A stretch of DNA of 64,000 nt, from positions 1 through 64,000 of the forward strand of contig ONNR01000015.1 in the NCBI GenBank assembly GCA_900319235.1, read 5' to 3'. The DNA is from an uncultured Prevotellaceae bacterium. GTDB taxonomy: Bacteria; Bacteroidota; Bacteroidia; Bacteroidales; UBA3663. The notes under the pieces were generated by a model, which saw nothing but the letters and a program-made list of their open reading frames with translations, was not told where the DNA came from and made no database searches. A program made the translations under genes and the position numbers. Shown here piece after piece: positions 41,190 through 51,100 of the stretch. How positions within the stretch are numbered: the stretch's first letter is position 1; every line of letters starts with the position of its first letter.

Positions 41190-43592
41190 TTATTTCTTAA
41201 ATGCTCCCGACTTCACATAGATGCGATAGTCGCAGATGCTGCCCGGAGCGTCAGCTTCGGCACGAGGCAGATACTGGAAGCCGCCGAAGGTGTAGTCCTT
41301 GCCCAGGTCGATGATGAGCTGGTGCGGGAAGGCCGACTTGCGGTTGGTGCTCCAATAGGTGCTTTCCTGTAGGTCGAAGATTTTGTCAGCAGTCTGGTTG
41401 CCGTCGGTGATGTTCTCGTCGTCGGCATAGTCGGCCTGCCAAGGCTCACGACTCAAGCGCTTGCCCTGCTCATCGAGCATATACCACTCTGCGATACAAG
41501 CGATACCCTTGGACACCTTGCCTTCGGCTGCTTTTGCATCGTGTACATTGAGGGCTTCGATGCAGACATATCGACCCGAGACGGGCTGATCGAAACGAAC
41601 TTCCTGCCAACCATTGCCGGCAGCGAAACTTCCCTCCTTGACAGGCTTCTCGCCGCTGAGGTCGAGGTTCTCGCCCTGCTTGCGATGCGTCTGTGGCCCC
41701 TTGAGGTTGAGGCGGTCGATGATAGGCTCCTTGAGGCCTTCGGCCACAGGATCATCGGGACCAACGATATCGACTACGATGATTTCGTTCTCGCCTTTCT
41801 TGAGCCAGCAACCTGGCATATAGAGTGTCTGCTGAGGACCAATTTGCCAGAAGCGACCCATCGGATGTCCGTTCACATAGAGTTGACCCTTGCCCCATGT
41901 CTCCAGATTGATGAACGTATCACCTACCTTCTTCAATTTAAAGGTAGCACGATAGGCTGCAGCAGGATATTGCTCGGCCTTGACGAGAGGCTGCCAGTTC
42001 ATGGCCTTCACGGTCTCGTAGTCATCATTGATATTATACACCGTCCAGAGCTTTGGCTCCACAGTAACTGTAGCCGACTGCTCGGCACCAATCTGATAGA
42101 TGAACTCCACCTTTTCGGTGATGCCCTTGAAGTCCTTGATGGCACGTCCGAAGTTGATACGGCCCATAGCTTCTACGAAAATGTCGAGACGATCACCCTT
42201 CTTGACAGCAGGCATCTTCATCTCCTTCTCATGCTCACGGCGATCGAGGGCACCGACCTTCACACCATTCACGAAAATCTGTGCATAGTCGTGAGGCTCG
42301 GTCACGCGAAGCACGCTGGCAGGAATGTCCTGGTCGAAGGTGTAGCGATAGATGATGCTACCCCAACCCTGGTCAAACTCCTCCATCGTCTTCAACCCGC
42401 TGGTAATCTTGGGAGCTGGAAGGTTGTCGAAGATGGGAGCCACCTCGGTGAACTGCATCTTGGGAATAGCGATGGTGGGGATGGCAGCAGGTACCTTGGC
42501 CTGCTTCTGTCCGTTCATATATTTGGCCATCATCGTGCGCAGCTCATAATATTTGGGCGTTGCCTGACCTGCTTCGTTGATGGGAGCATCATAGTCGTAG
42601 CTGGTCACGTCAGGTGCAAAGCCAGGACTGTTGGCTCCTGCCCAGTGTCCCCAGTTGGTGCCACCATGGGTCATATAGAGCGAGAAGGAGATGCCCTTCG
42701 AAAGCATTTCGTCAAGACCTTCGACCATATCCTTGGCTCCACGTGTCTCATGCTTGCCTCCCCACTTGTCGAACCATCCGCTCCAGAACTCCGAGCACAT
42801 CTTGGGAGCATCGGGACGCAGTTCGCCAAGACGACGGAACTCGTTGTCGATGTTGGCACCCGTGCCGAAGTTCATAGTCCAGATGAGATCATCGAGACCA
42901 TTGTTGGTGAAGTTGCTCGACCAGTCGCATTGGAACAACTGAACCTTGTCGAAACCGACTTCGCGCAAGGCGTCACGCACAGCACTCACGTAGGGTTTGT
43001 CAACACCATAGGAACCATATTCGTTCTCGACCTGCACCATAATGATGGGGCCTCCCTTGTCGATGGTGAGGTCGGCGACCTGTTCGGCCACCTTCGACTC
43101 GAAGATCTTCAGACGCTCCATAAAATAGGGGTCGAGCTCACGCAGACGGATGTCCTTCTTCTTGAGCAGCCACCAGGGCAGACCTCCCATCTCCCATTCG
43201 GCACAAACGTACGGGCCAGGACGCAGGATGATGTACATCCCGTTCTTCTGGGCCAACTGGATGAAAGCGCGAAGGTCGTTGTTCTCGGTGAAGTCGAACA
43301 CTCCTTCCTGTTGTTCATGGATGTTCCAGAAAACATAAAGGCACAGCGTGTTCATGCCGAGTGCCTTGCACATCTGGATACGATGTTCCCAATAGGGACG
43401 GGGGATGCGAGGATAATGAACCTCAGCAGCCTTGACAACAAATGGTTCGCCATTGAGGAGGAAGGTTCCCTTGCCGGCCTCGAATGTGCCAGGTGTAGCC
43501 TGCACTTTCTTCGGTGCACCCGCAGCCTCTGCCGACATAGCAGATCCAAGCAGACCTGCAACAAGCAGCAATGATATGATAACGTTTTTCAT
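41190..43592 (-). CDS. GH35 beta-galactosidase with C-terminal discoidin-like domain
   Basis: 800 residues from ATG 43590-43592 (MKNVIISLLLVAGLLGSAMSAEA, signal peptide); an in-frame ATG at 43628 overlaps the promoter. GH35 TIM barrel (about 30-360) with GPYVCAEWEMGGLPWW, MVQVENEYGSYG (acid/base Glu at 191) and MCSEFWSGWFDKWGG (nucleophile Glu at 268). Two jelly-roll domains follow (about 370-620), then an F5/8 type C-like domain (STYWSTNRKSAFPHQLIIDL) at about 700-795. It removes beta-galactose from pectin or other glycans, in the periplasm or at the surface. Confidence 0.95.
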   Translation of the reverse strand: MKNVIISLLLVAGLLGSAMSAEAAGAPKKVQATPGTFEAGKGTFLLNGEPFVVKAAEVHYPRIPRPYWEHRIQMCKALGMNTLCLYVFWNIHEQQEGVFDFTENNDLRAFIQLAQKNGMYIILRPGPYVCAEWEMGGLPWWLLKKKDIRLRELDPYFMERLKIFESKVAEQVADLTIDKGGPIIMVQVENEYGSYGVDKPYVSAVRDALREVGFDKVQLFQCDWSSNFTNNGLDDLIWTMNFGTGANIDNEFRRLGELRPDAPKMCSEFWSGWFDKWGGKHETRGAKDMVEGLDEMLSKGISFSLYMTHGGTNWGHWAGANSPGFAPDVTSYDYDAPINEAGQATPKYYELRTMMAKYMNGQKQAKVPAAIPTIAIPKMQFTEVAPIFDNLPAPKITSGLKTMEEFDQGWGSIIYRYTFDQDIPASVLRVTEPHDYAQIFVNGVKVGALDRREHEKEMKMPAVKKGDRLDIFVEAMGRINFGRAIKDFKGITEKVEFIYQIGAEQSATVTVEPKLWTVYNINDDYETVKAMNWQPLVKAEQYPAAAYRATFKLKKVGDTFINLETWGKGQLYVNGHPMGRFWQIGPQQTLYMPGCWLKKGENEIIVVDIVGPDDPVAEGLKEPIIDRLNLKGPQTHRKQGENLDLSGEKPVKEGSFAAGNGWQEVRFDQPVSGRYVCIEALNVHDAKAAEGKVSKGIACIAEWYMLDEQGKRLSREPWQADYADDENITDGNQTADKIFDLQESTYWSTNRKSAFPHQLIIDLGKDYTFGGFQYLPRAEADAPGSICDYRIYVKSGAFKK

Positions 43593-43625
43593 TCTAAAAA
43601 GGTTATTGGTTCTTGTTTTATGGTG

Positions 43626-43657
43626 CAAAAATACTATTATTTGTTGATATTTCCAAA
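43626..43657 (-). promoter_or_regulatory. Promoter of the GH35 gene (TTTG-N20-TATTTTTG)
   Basis: Minus-strand TTTG at 43654-43657 and TATTTTTG at 43626-43633 are 20 bases apart; the start codon at 43592 is 34 bases further on. Confidence 0.85.
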
Positions 43658-43803
43658 TTATCAGTGATTATTTTAACTTTTTTATTTGCAATACTAAGAA
43701 AAATCGCAATCTTTGTGAGTTATGAATAATCCAATTACAACTAAATTTCTTGGCCATCGGCAAGATTTCATACCGATTTCTTGCTTTTGTCAAAAAATAA
43801 CAC

Positions 43804-43811
43804 TTACTTTG
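43804..43811 (+). promoter_or_regulatory. Weak -7 element (TTACTTTG) for the GNAT gene
   Basis: TTACTTTG differs from TAnnTTTG at the second base. CTTG at 43780-43783 is 20 bases upstream. The GNAT start is 48 bases downstream. Confidence 0.4.
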
Positions 43812-43859
43812 CAGCACTGTTGATTCAAAAAAAAGTCATATCCTAAAAGACCAAATCGA

Positions 43860-44414
43860 ATGATTGAAATACGTCTAGCAACATTGGAAGACTGCCTGTT
43901 TGTAGCACGCTGCATCGGCATGGCTCTTCACGTTGAGCTGTCGGAAGAGCGGCTTCCTGGAGTTGCTTCAATTTGTGCACGCGAAGACGTGCTCTATAGT
44001 TACCGACATGCCCTCATTGCCTGGGAAGACAACAAGCCAATGGGACTTTGTCTGGCCTACGATGGGAACAACTATCATGAAATTCGATTGCGGACATTCG
44101 CCCTCTTTGCTGCACTCGATGACGAACCAGACGACGATATGGACCTCGAACATACCGAAGACGAGACTCAGGCCGGCGAATATTACATCGATTCTTTGGC
44201 CGTCCTGCCCGAATATCGCCGGCGTGGTATCGCACGGCAACTGATGCAGGCACAAATAGAACGGGGCCGACAGCTGGGCTTCACGCATTTCACCCTGCTT
44301 GTCGATCCCGTCAATCCGAATGCCCAAGGACTATACTCCCAACTCGGCTTCCAATATGAATCAGATTGCTATGCGTTTGGGCAGAAGTTTTGGAAGTGGG
44401 GAATGAATTTGTGA
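43860..44414 (+). CDS. GNAT-family N-acetyltransferase
   Basis: 184 residues. The acetyl-CoA-binding motif A is seen in DSLAVLPEYRRRGIARQLM (about 121-139), with RLGFTHFTLLV-type strand and NPNAQGLYSQLGF for motif B. A strongly acidic insertion (DDEPDDDMDLEHTEDETQ, about 93-110) precedes the motif. The substrate cannot be told; RimI-like protein acetylation or small-molecule acetylation are both possible. It is the only plus-strand gene in this stretch and is convergent with GH105, with just ten bases between stop codons. Confidence 0.85.
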   Translation: MIEIRLATLEDCLFVARCIGMALHVELSEERLPGVASICAREDVLYSYRHALIAWEDNKPMGLCLAYDGNNYHEIRLRTFALFAALDDEPDDDMDLEHTEDETQAGEYYIDSLAVLPEYRRRGIARQLMQAQIERGRQLGFTHFTLLVDPVNPNAQGLYSQLGFQYESDCYAFGQKFWKWGMNL

Positions 44415-44424
44415 TTTCCTTTCT

Positions 44425-46026
44425 CTATTTCGTAATAAAAATTACACGACCGTCTTGACATTTGAAAGTACGGCTTAAATCACTGGTGATTCTTCGACCA
44501 TACAGGTCGTAAGCATGGAGGATTGAGCCATGAGGATTGGCATCGGGAAGAATTTTCTCGATGCCTTCTTCTGCAATGGGCAAAAAGCGGCGCTCATATT
44601 CGGTGGATGCGAGGATGAATGCACCGAAGACCTTGCCTTCGGTCTGGGGATTGTCGATACTCGTCACGCTTACGTCGCTGCCCAGAAGATAATAGGCTGC
44701 CGAGCCATCGCGTCGAGCCGAACCTCCCAAGCCTGCCGAACGACAACAACTGATGAGGTGAACGTCATCTGAATTCTTCGTGTTTTTTACCAGAAACTGT
44801 TCAATGATTCCTTGATATCCCTTCTTTGCCACTTCGGTATAATCGTCGTCGAAGAAGCCGAGACGCATACCCTTGAGATAGGCTGCAGTGAAGATGCATG
44901 TAGCCGAAGACTCCAGGTAATTATAGGTCTTCGGATAGGGCCAACCCTGGTAACTGTCGGCATAGAACGAGCCATCGTGTCCCAAGAGCTGATACCAACA
45001 ACCAGTCGCAGGGTCTTGCCGCGCTGCCAAGCCTGCAGCCAATTTGTTGAGCTGGGTACGCAGTTTTTCTCGAAGTTCATCATCCGCCTCTTCGTCTTTA
45101 GCTGTTGCGGATATCTCCAATTGCTCCAGCACATCGACAAGCGCGAGGAAATACCATCCGCAAGCACGCCCCCAATATTCGGCCGAATGATAGATGCCTT
45201 CGTCTGCCGACACGCCCTGCCAGTCTCGTGAATAAGAGTCACCGGGTGTGGCAGTCATAGCGTGATAGAGCAGTTTTTCCTCGTCATTCCAAAGATAATT
45301 CCAGCAGATGTCAAATTGTCGGACAATCAGTTCGGCATCGTTGGTGCCATCGATACCATATCCGTAATTGTTCAGTTGTGCCAACAAAGCTGGCCCCATA
45401 TATTGCCCATCGAGCCACATCTGATTGACATAACTTTTCTTGTGGAACCATCCTCCAGCAGCTCCTTCGAGTGTCGATGCTGTTATCGAATAGCGATTGT
45501 TGTGGTCGGAAAGACCTTTGGTAGCCGTTTCCATGGCAAAAAGAGCATTCGATGCCGTCGTTGCGTTTTCGAAAGCCTTGCCTTCGGAAGTCAAATCATA
45601 GAGTCCGAAGTACATCTTCGTGGCATTCAAGTCGTCCAGACTTCCACCTACTGAGGGAACACCATTCAAAAAAGTATTTCCATACCACTCCACGCTATAG
45701 AACCAAGGGCGAGCCCACGACTGCGTCTGATAATAATCAACCGCCTCGATAAGTGCTTTGGCCACAAGTCCTGGCACATAATCGAACTTCACCTTCGAAC
45801 CACCCTTGGGTGCGCTGACCACAGCACCATCCTCGGTGTAAGTCTGGAAGCCCATTTGATTCTTATTGGCATAGAAATCGTTGAGCCGAGCATCGATGAC
45901 GAGGCGGGAATAACGCTGCGTGCTGTCGAATGAGACATGCTCGTAAGAAGCGGCATCGGCACCTACGCAACACGATGCGCAGATGCCGATGAGTAGTATG
46001 GACTGAAATGAAAGCCTTTGGCTCAT
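44425..46026 (-). CDS. GH105-like unsaturated rhamnogalacturonyl/galacturonyl hydrolase
   Basis: 533 residues with a signal peptide (LLIGICASCCVGADA). The (alpha/alpha)6 barrel of GH88/GH105 is recognised by GGWFHKKSYVNQMWLDGQYMG region (near 200-220), YWGRACGWYFLALVDVLE (catalytic region, about 275-295) and a later GSFYADSYQGWPYPKTYNYLESSA stretch with its Trp/Tyr. It removes the unsaturated uronic acid left by pectin or rhamnogalacturonan lyases, so it completes the work of the PL1 enzyme 20 kb away. The last 45 residues match the C-terminal module of the 21375 gene (GIEKILPD...AYDLYGRRI). Confidence 0.85.
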   Translation of the reverse strand: MSQRLSFQSILLIGICASCCVGADAASYEHVSFDSTQRYSRLVIDARLNDFYANKNQMGFQTYTEDGAVVSAPKGGSKVKFDYVPGLVAKALIEAVDYYQTQSWARPWFYSVEWYGNTFLNGVPSVGGSLDDLNATKMYFGLYDLTSEGKAFENATTASNALFAMETATKGLSDHNNRYSITASTLEGAAGGWFHKKSYVNQMWLDGQYMGPALLAQLNNYGYGIDGTNDAELIVRQFDICWNYLWNDEEKLLYHAMTATPGDSYSRDWQGVSADEGIYHSAEYWGRACGWYFLALVDVLEQLEISATAKDEEADDELREKLRTQLNKLAAGLAARQDPATGCWYQLLGHDGSFYADSYQGWPYPKTYNYLESSATCIFTAAYLKGMRLGFFDDDYTEVAKKGYQGIIEQFLVKNTKNSDDVHLISCCRSAGLGGSARRDGSAAYYLLGSDVSVTSIDNPQTEGKVFGAFILASTEYERRFLPIAEEGIEKILPDANPHGSILHAYDLYGRRITSDLSRTFKCQDGRVIFITK

Positions 46027-46044
46027 TACCTTTCGAACCTTTCG
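46027..46044. repeat. Two 9-bp words TACCTTTCG, AACCTTTCG
   Basis: Two adjacent 9-base words lie directly upstream of the GH105 start codon. They match the words inside the SusD signal-peptide region at 62593-62630. Confidence 0.5.
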
Positions 46045-46089
46045 CTTCCCTCGGACGCGACCAACGGGAGCAACTTTTCAGAACCCTTC

Positions 46090-47616
46090 TTAACCTTCAA
46101 TCAGGCACTTGCCCGTCATCTCCTTAGGCTGTGGGATGCCCATAATCTTGAGGATGGTGGGAGCCACGTCGCAGAGCTGGCCATCAGCAATTTTCACGCC
46201 CTTGTTCTTGCTGATATATACGCAAGGAACGGGGTTGAGCGAGTGGGCTGTGTTGGGAGTTCCGTCAGGATTGATGGCGTAGTCACAGTTGCCATGGTCG
46301 GCAATGATGAGCACCTCATAGTCGCAAGCCTTGGCAGCCTCAACTACATCGTGGCAGCAGAGATTGATGGTCTCGACAGCCTTCTGGATGGCTGGATAGA
46401 CACCTGTGTGACCTACCATGTCGCCATTGGCGAAGTTGCAGGCAATGAAGTCGTACTGCTGCGTCTTGATAGCATCGACGAGCTTGTCCTTCACGATGAG
46501 GGCAGACATCTCGGGCTGCAGATCGTAGGTAGCAACCTTGGGTGAAGGAACGAGGCAACGATCCTCACCGGCATACTCTGCCTCACGACCACCGTTGAAG
46601 AAGAAGGTCACGTGGGCATACTTCTCGGTCTCGGCGATACGGAGCTGCTTGAGACCTGCGTTGCTGACGATTTCGCCCAACGTCATCTCGACATTCTCCT
46701 TCGGGAAGAGGATGTGCAGACCCTTGAACTTGGCATCGTAGGGAGTCATGCAGCAATAGTAGAGCGGGATGGTCTTCATGCCCTGCTCTGGCATATCCTC
46801 CTGGGTAAGCACCGAAGTAATCTCCTTTGCGCGGTCATTACGATAGTTGAAGAAGATGACGGTGTCGCCTGGCTGGATGGTACCCACAGCCTTGCCGTCG
46901 CGTGCCAATACGCATGGCTCAACGAACTCGTCGGTCACACCATTATCATACGAAGCCTGCATGCCTTCAACAGGATCGGCATACTGACTGCCCACACCAG
47001 CGGTAAGCTGATCATAAGCACGCTTGATGCGGTCCCAGCGCTTGTCGCGGTCCATGGCATAGAAACGTCCGGTGATGGAAGCGATTTCGCCACAACCTAC
47101 CTTGTCGCAGTGATCCTTGACGGTCTGGATGAAACCGATACCCGAGTGTGGGTCGGTGTCACGACCATCCATAAAGCAATGGAGGAAAGTCCTGCCTTCG
47201 AGGCCATATGCCTTGGCAAGGTCAACAAGTTTCAAAAGGTGAGCGAGGCTCGAATGTACGCCACCGGTCGAAGTAAGACCCATGAAGTGGATGCTGCCAC
47301 CCTTCTTGGCATTCTCGAAGGCGCCTACAACTTCAGGATTCTTGGCGATGGAGCCATCTTCGCAGGCCATGTTGATCTTCACAAGGTCCTGATATACGAC
47401 ACGACCGCCGCCGATGTTCATATGACCCACTTCCGAGTTACCCATTTGTCCAGCAGGCAGGCCCACGTTGAGACCGTCGGTGCGGAGCTGTGAATGAGGA
47501 TAATCGGCAAGAAGAGAATCCCAATATGGAGTTGGGGTGCTGGCGATGGCATCAGACTTCGAACCGTCACCGATTCCCCAGCCATCGAGGATGAGCAAAA
47601 GTGCTTTTTTTGACAT
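46090..47616 (-). CDS. gpmI: 2,3-bisphosphoglycerate-independent phosphoglycerate mutase
   Basis: 508 residues from the ATG at 47614-47616 ([16 protein letters not shown]); an in-frame TTG three codons earlier is less likely. The alkaline-phosphatase-like fold binds manganese: LDGWG, the phospho-Ser in GNSEVGHMN (near 62-70), [36 protein letters not shown] and IIADHGNCD. It converts 3-phosphoglycerate to 2-phosphoglycerate in glycolysis. A canonical promoter lies 80-110 bases upstream, with a 7-bp array in the untranslated leader. Confidence 0.96.
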   Translation of the reverse strand: MSKKALLLILDGWGIGDGSKSDAIASTPTPYWDSLLADYPHSQLRTDGLNVGLPAGQMGNSEVGHMNIGGGRVVYQDLVKINMACEDGSIAKNPEVVGAFENAKKGGSIHFMGLTSTGGVHSSLAHLLKLVDLAKAYGLEGRTFLHCFMDGRDTDPHSGIGFIQTVKDHCDKVGCGEIASITGRFYAMDRDKRWDRIKRAYDQLTAGVGSQYADPVEGMQASYDNGVTDEFVEPCVLARDGKAVGTIQPGDTVIFFNYRNDRAKEITSVLTQEDMPEQGMKTIPLYYCCMTPYDAKFKGLHILFPKENVEMTLGEIVSNAGLKQLRIAETEKYAHVTFFFNGGREAEYAGEDRCLVPSPKVATYDLQPEMSALIVKDKLVDAIKTQQYDFIACNFANGDMVGHTGVYPAIQKAVETINLCCHDVVEAAKACDYEVLIIADHGNCDYAINPDGTPNTAHSLNPVPCVYISKNKGVKIADGQLCDVAPTILKIMGIPQPKEMTGKCLIEG

Positions 47617-47624
47617 AATATTCA

Positions 47625-47680
47625 AATAACAATTAATAATTTATAATTAACAATGAACAATTCACAATTAACAATTATCC
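47625..47680. repeat. 7-bp tandem array, word ATTAACA (8 units), in the gpmI leader
   Basis: Eight heptamers (AATAACA, ATTAATA, ATTTATA, ATTAACA, ATGAACA, ATTCACA, ATTAACA, ATTATCC) run from 9 bases before the gpmI start to 17 bases from the -7 element, so they make up most of the 5' leader. Confidence 0.85.
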
Positions 47681-47697
47681 TTTTTGGAAATGTGCTG

Positions 47698-47729
47698 CAA
47701 ATGTAGTTTATTTCAGCCAAAACACCAAA
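47698..47729 (-). promoter_or_regulatory. Promoter of gpmI (TTTG-N20-TACATTTG)
   Basis: Minus-strand TTTG at 47726-47729 and TACATTTG at 47698-47705, 20 bases apart. The mRNA leader to the 47616 start would be about 75 bases. Confidence 0.85.
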
Positions 47730-47791
47730 TATCAATGGCATTTTTTTGTAGCTATATATATAAATAATGTACGGGTGCAAAGTGGGGTTGC

Positions 47792-48184
47792 TTATTTGCC
47801 TCCAAGCCAAGCTCCAAGCAGTACAGCCCCCAAGCCCAGCGCCAAGGTCAAAAGGAAGTATGCCGCGAAAAGTCCGGGATGTCCTCCTCGCAACAAGTCG
47901 ATGCCCTCGCTAGAAAAAGTGGAGAAGGTTGTAAATCCTCCACACAACCCCGTGGTGAGGAAAAGACGCACCTCCGGACTCATTCCCGTCCGCCCCGAAA
48001 TGCTATAAAATAAGCCAATCAGCAAACAGCCCAACACATTGGCCACCATAGTGGGCCATGGGAAAATGGTTTGTCCCAATGTGCTTATAGGATTGAGGCT
48101 AAGATGCGTCTGGACAAGTTTGACGCCATAACGAAGCACCGAACCGATACCTCCACCCAGAAAAACGAACAATAATTCACGCAT
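47792..48184 (-). CDS. crcB: Fluoride exporter CrcB/Fluc
   Basis: 130 residues with four membrane helices. Family marks are GGGIGSVLRYG near the N-terminus, TMVANVLGCLLIGLFY in helix 2 and GLCGGFTTFSTFSSEG in helix 3, the break that lines the two fluoride pores of the dual-topology dimer. It exports fluoride through the cytoplasmic membrane. The start is only three bases after the stop codon of the hybrid two-component regulator, so there is no room for a fluoride riboswitch or its own promoter. Confidence 0.93.
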   Translation of the reverse strand: MRELLFVFLGGGIGSVLRYGVKLVQTHLSLNPISTLGQTIFPWPTMVANVLGCLLIGLFYSISGRTGMSPEVRLFLTTGLCGGFTTFSTFSSEGIDLLRGGHPGLFAAYFLLTLALGLGAVLLGAWLGGK

Positions 48185-48187
48185 AGA

Positions 48188-51100
48188 TTATGTATTTTCT
48201 TCACGCGCCTTGCGCACATACTCCGTAGGAGTCATACCGAACTGCTGTTTGAAACAACGACTGAAATAGAACGGGTCGCTGATGCCCACCTGGTAGGCGA
48301 CAGCCTGTACTGTAAGCCGACCTTCGGCGAGCAACGCAGCTGCACGCTTCATACGACGGATGCGCAGATACTCCTTGGGCGAAAAGCCCGTCACCCCCTT
48401 CACCTTGCGGAAGAAGATGGTACGTCCCAACGCCATCTCTCCGGCAAAGTCATCTGCTCCGAAGTCTGCATCCGAAATATGCTTGTCGATCACCGCATCG
48501 AGTTTGTCAAGGAATTCACGATCAAGTTCACTTGTCGTAATCATTGTCGGCTGCAAACTCTTGTCGGCGCTGAACTTCTCCTTCAACCGACTGCGCTGGT
48601 TCATCAGATTGATGATGGTAGCAAGCAGAAGCTGCGTACTGAACGGCTTGGTGATATAGGCATCTACGCCAGCCTGCAAACCCTTGATCTTGCTTGTCGT
48701 GCTGTCGAGAGCTGTCAACGCCACTATCGGAATATGGCTTGTATTGAAATTCTGACGCAAAAGCTGTATCACCTCAATGCCCGAAATGTCAGGCATCATG
48801 ATGTCGGTAATCACCAAGTCGTATCCGTCTTCTGCACTTTCAATCTTTGCCAATCCTTCCCGACCATCCTTTGCCGTATCGACATTGAAATAGCGCATCA
48901 ATTCGGTCTTCACAAATTCGCACAAGTCTTCATTATCCTCGATGAGCAGCACATGCTGGCTATTGATAGGGGCAATCAATGTCGGCAACTCGACATTTGC
49001 CGACTCTGGTTCGGCAAGCAAAGCGTCGGAAGCAAGATAATCCTCTTTCGAATAGTTTTCTTCTCCCAAGGGCAAAGTGACCGTGAAAACTGACCCTCCT
49101 ATCGGATTAGGACTATACCTGATGGAGCCATGATGCACTTCGACAAGGGCGGCACACAGGTTGAGGCCGATGCCCATACTGCCACTTAGGTAATGACTGC
49201 GGTTGAAACGTTCGAAGAGATGGTTTCGCTGTTCTTCGGGAACACCCACACCATCATCAACGACACGTATCGTCAATTCATTGACTGGTGCCGAATGGGC
49301 TCGCACTTCCAACAATATATGACCACCTTCGGGAGTGTATTTGATGGCATTCGAAAGCAGGTTGTAGATCACCTTGTCGATGCATGAACGATCGAAATAA
49401 CCCATAAGGGCATCGGGCTGAGTGGTAATCCTATAATCAAGATGCTTTTGCTCGGCCACGTCATGGAACGAATCGAAGAGTTCACGCAGCAGCCCCATGA
49501 TGTCCATCTTCTCCAATCGCAGGCTCATCACGTTGTTCTCCATTCGACGGAATTCCAGCAACTGGTTGATCAGATGCATCAATCGGTCGGAATTGTGTTC
49601 CAACAACGTCATCGGCTGCTCCAAGGCGTCGGGTAACTGACGACTCTCGCGAATACGGTCCAATGCGCCACGTATCAGCGTAAGCGGCGTACGGAATTCG
49701 TGGCTCACATTGGTGAAAAACACCAGCTTGGCCTCATTCAGTTGCTCCTGCATACGGATATGCTGACGCAAACGCATTCGATCACGAATCTGGCTGTAGG
49801 CAAACCAAGCTGCACCCGCCAGGAGCAAGGTCCAAAGACAGATGGCCCATCCGCGCAGATACCATGGCCATGCAATGTCGAACGAGACGTCTATCGGATC
49901 GCTCCAATGCCCGGTCTCGTTGACAGCACGCACCAAAAGCGAATAATGCCCGGGGCCGAGATGTTTAAGATCAAGTCTGCCGACGGGAGATAAAGGACTC
50001 CACTCATCACTTCCCAGACGATAGCTGTAACGTATCGCCATGGGACGAATATTATAGTCAAACGTAGTGAAGTTGACGCTCATATTGCGACCATCGACCT
50101 CCTGCCCGACCACGTGCACCACAGGCTTCTTGCCTTCTCGATTGTTGATGCTCTCTGTATCGATGATTACAGCTCCTCTGTTGCTACCAAAGACAATCTG
50201 TCCATTTGGCAACATACTACTGCTACCCTCGCTGAAAACATTGCCGCTCATGACAGGCGATGGGGTAAAACTCTCCTCCAATCGATTATCCATAGGGTCA
50301 AAACGAGAGAGCCCCAGTTCCGTCGATATCCAGATCTTGCCGAAACGGTCTTCGCCGAAACACTGCACCATATCGTTGCACAATCCCTCTCCACTGCCAA
50401 AATGTTCGAATCGAAGCGTTCTATAACCTTCTTTCGATTCGGGCACTTGTGTGATGGCAAAGCCACTACCTAATTCCGAGATAAAGACCTGACCATGCCT
50501 TGTGACAAACAGGCTGCGCACCTCGTTGCTTTTCAATTGTCCATCTTCAGCCGTCAGTCTGATGATGCCGTCCTCCCCTTCGTCCAGATGTTCAGGGTCG
50601 AAAACCATCACACCATGACTGGTACCAGCCCAAATCATCCCATTGGCATCCTGAGCCAACGAACGCACACGGCGTTCTCCATAACTTCCCTGGAAGAATC
50701 GGTCGAACTCAACCTTTTCGGCCCTCCAATCTCGGGCTCGACAAAGGCCGCCGCCCAAAGTTCCCACCCAAAGGGTTTCTTTCCGGTCGAAGAAGACTGA
50801 ATAGATGTCATTATCCGACAAAGAAGAATCATCGTCGGGACTATGACGCAAATATCTGCCTTCATGCCAGATGCCCGACCCTCGCGTACCCAGCCAGAAG
50901 CCACCCTCAGGATCCTGCGTGATGCAATAGACATTGTCATCCATATGAAGGGTGCGCCGCTTGATGAATGCGGAGTCATACCAAGCCACGCCATGTTGCT
51001 TGTCGGCTATCGCCAAAAGGTCGGCTTGCTCATCATAATAGACAGCACGTACCGCTTCGGCATCCTTCCCTAACGATTGTTTGTTGCCCGAAGGATAGAC

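Noticed and set aside
41541..43574. 677-codon open frame antisense to the GH35 gene
   Set aside because: A shadow of GC-biased codons in GH35; it has no signal, no domain and the sense frame has full catalytic motifs.
48184..48188. Fluoride riboswitch before crcB
   Set aside because: Only three bases separate crcB from the upstream gene, so there is no leader to hold one.
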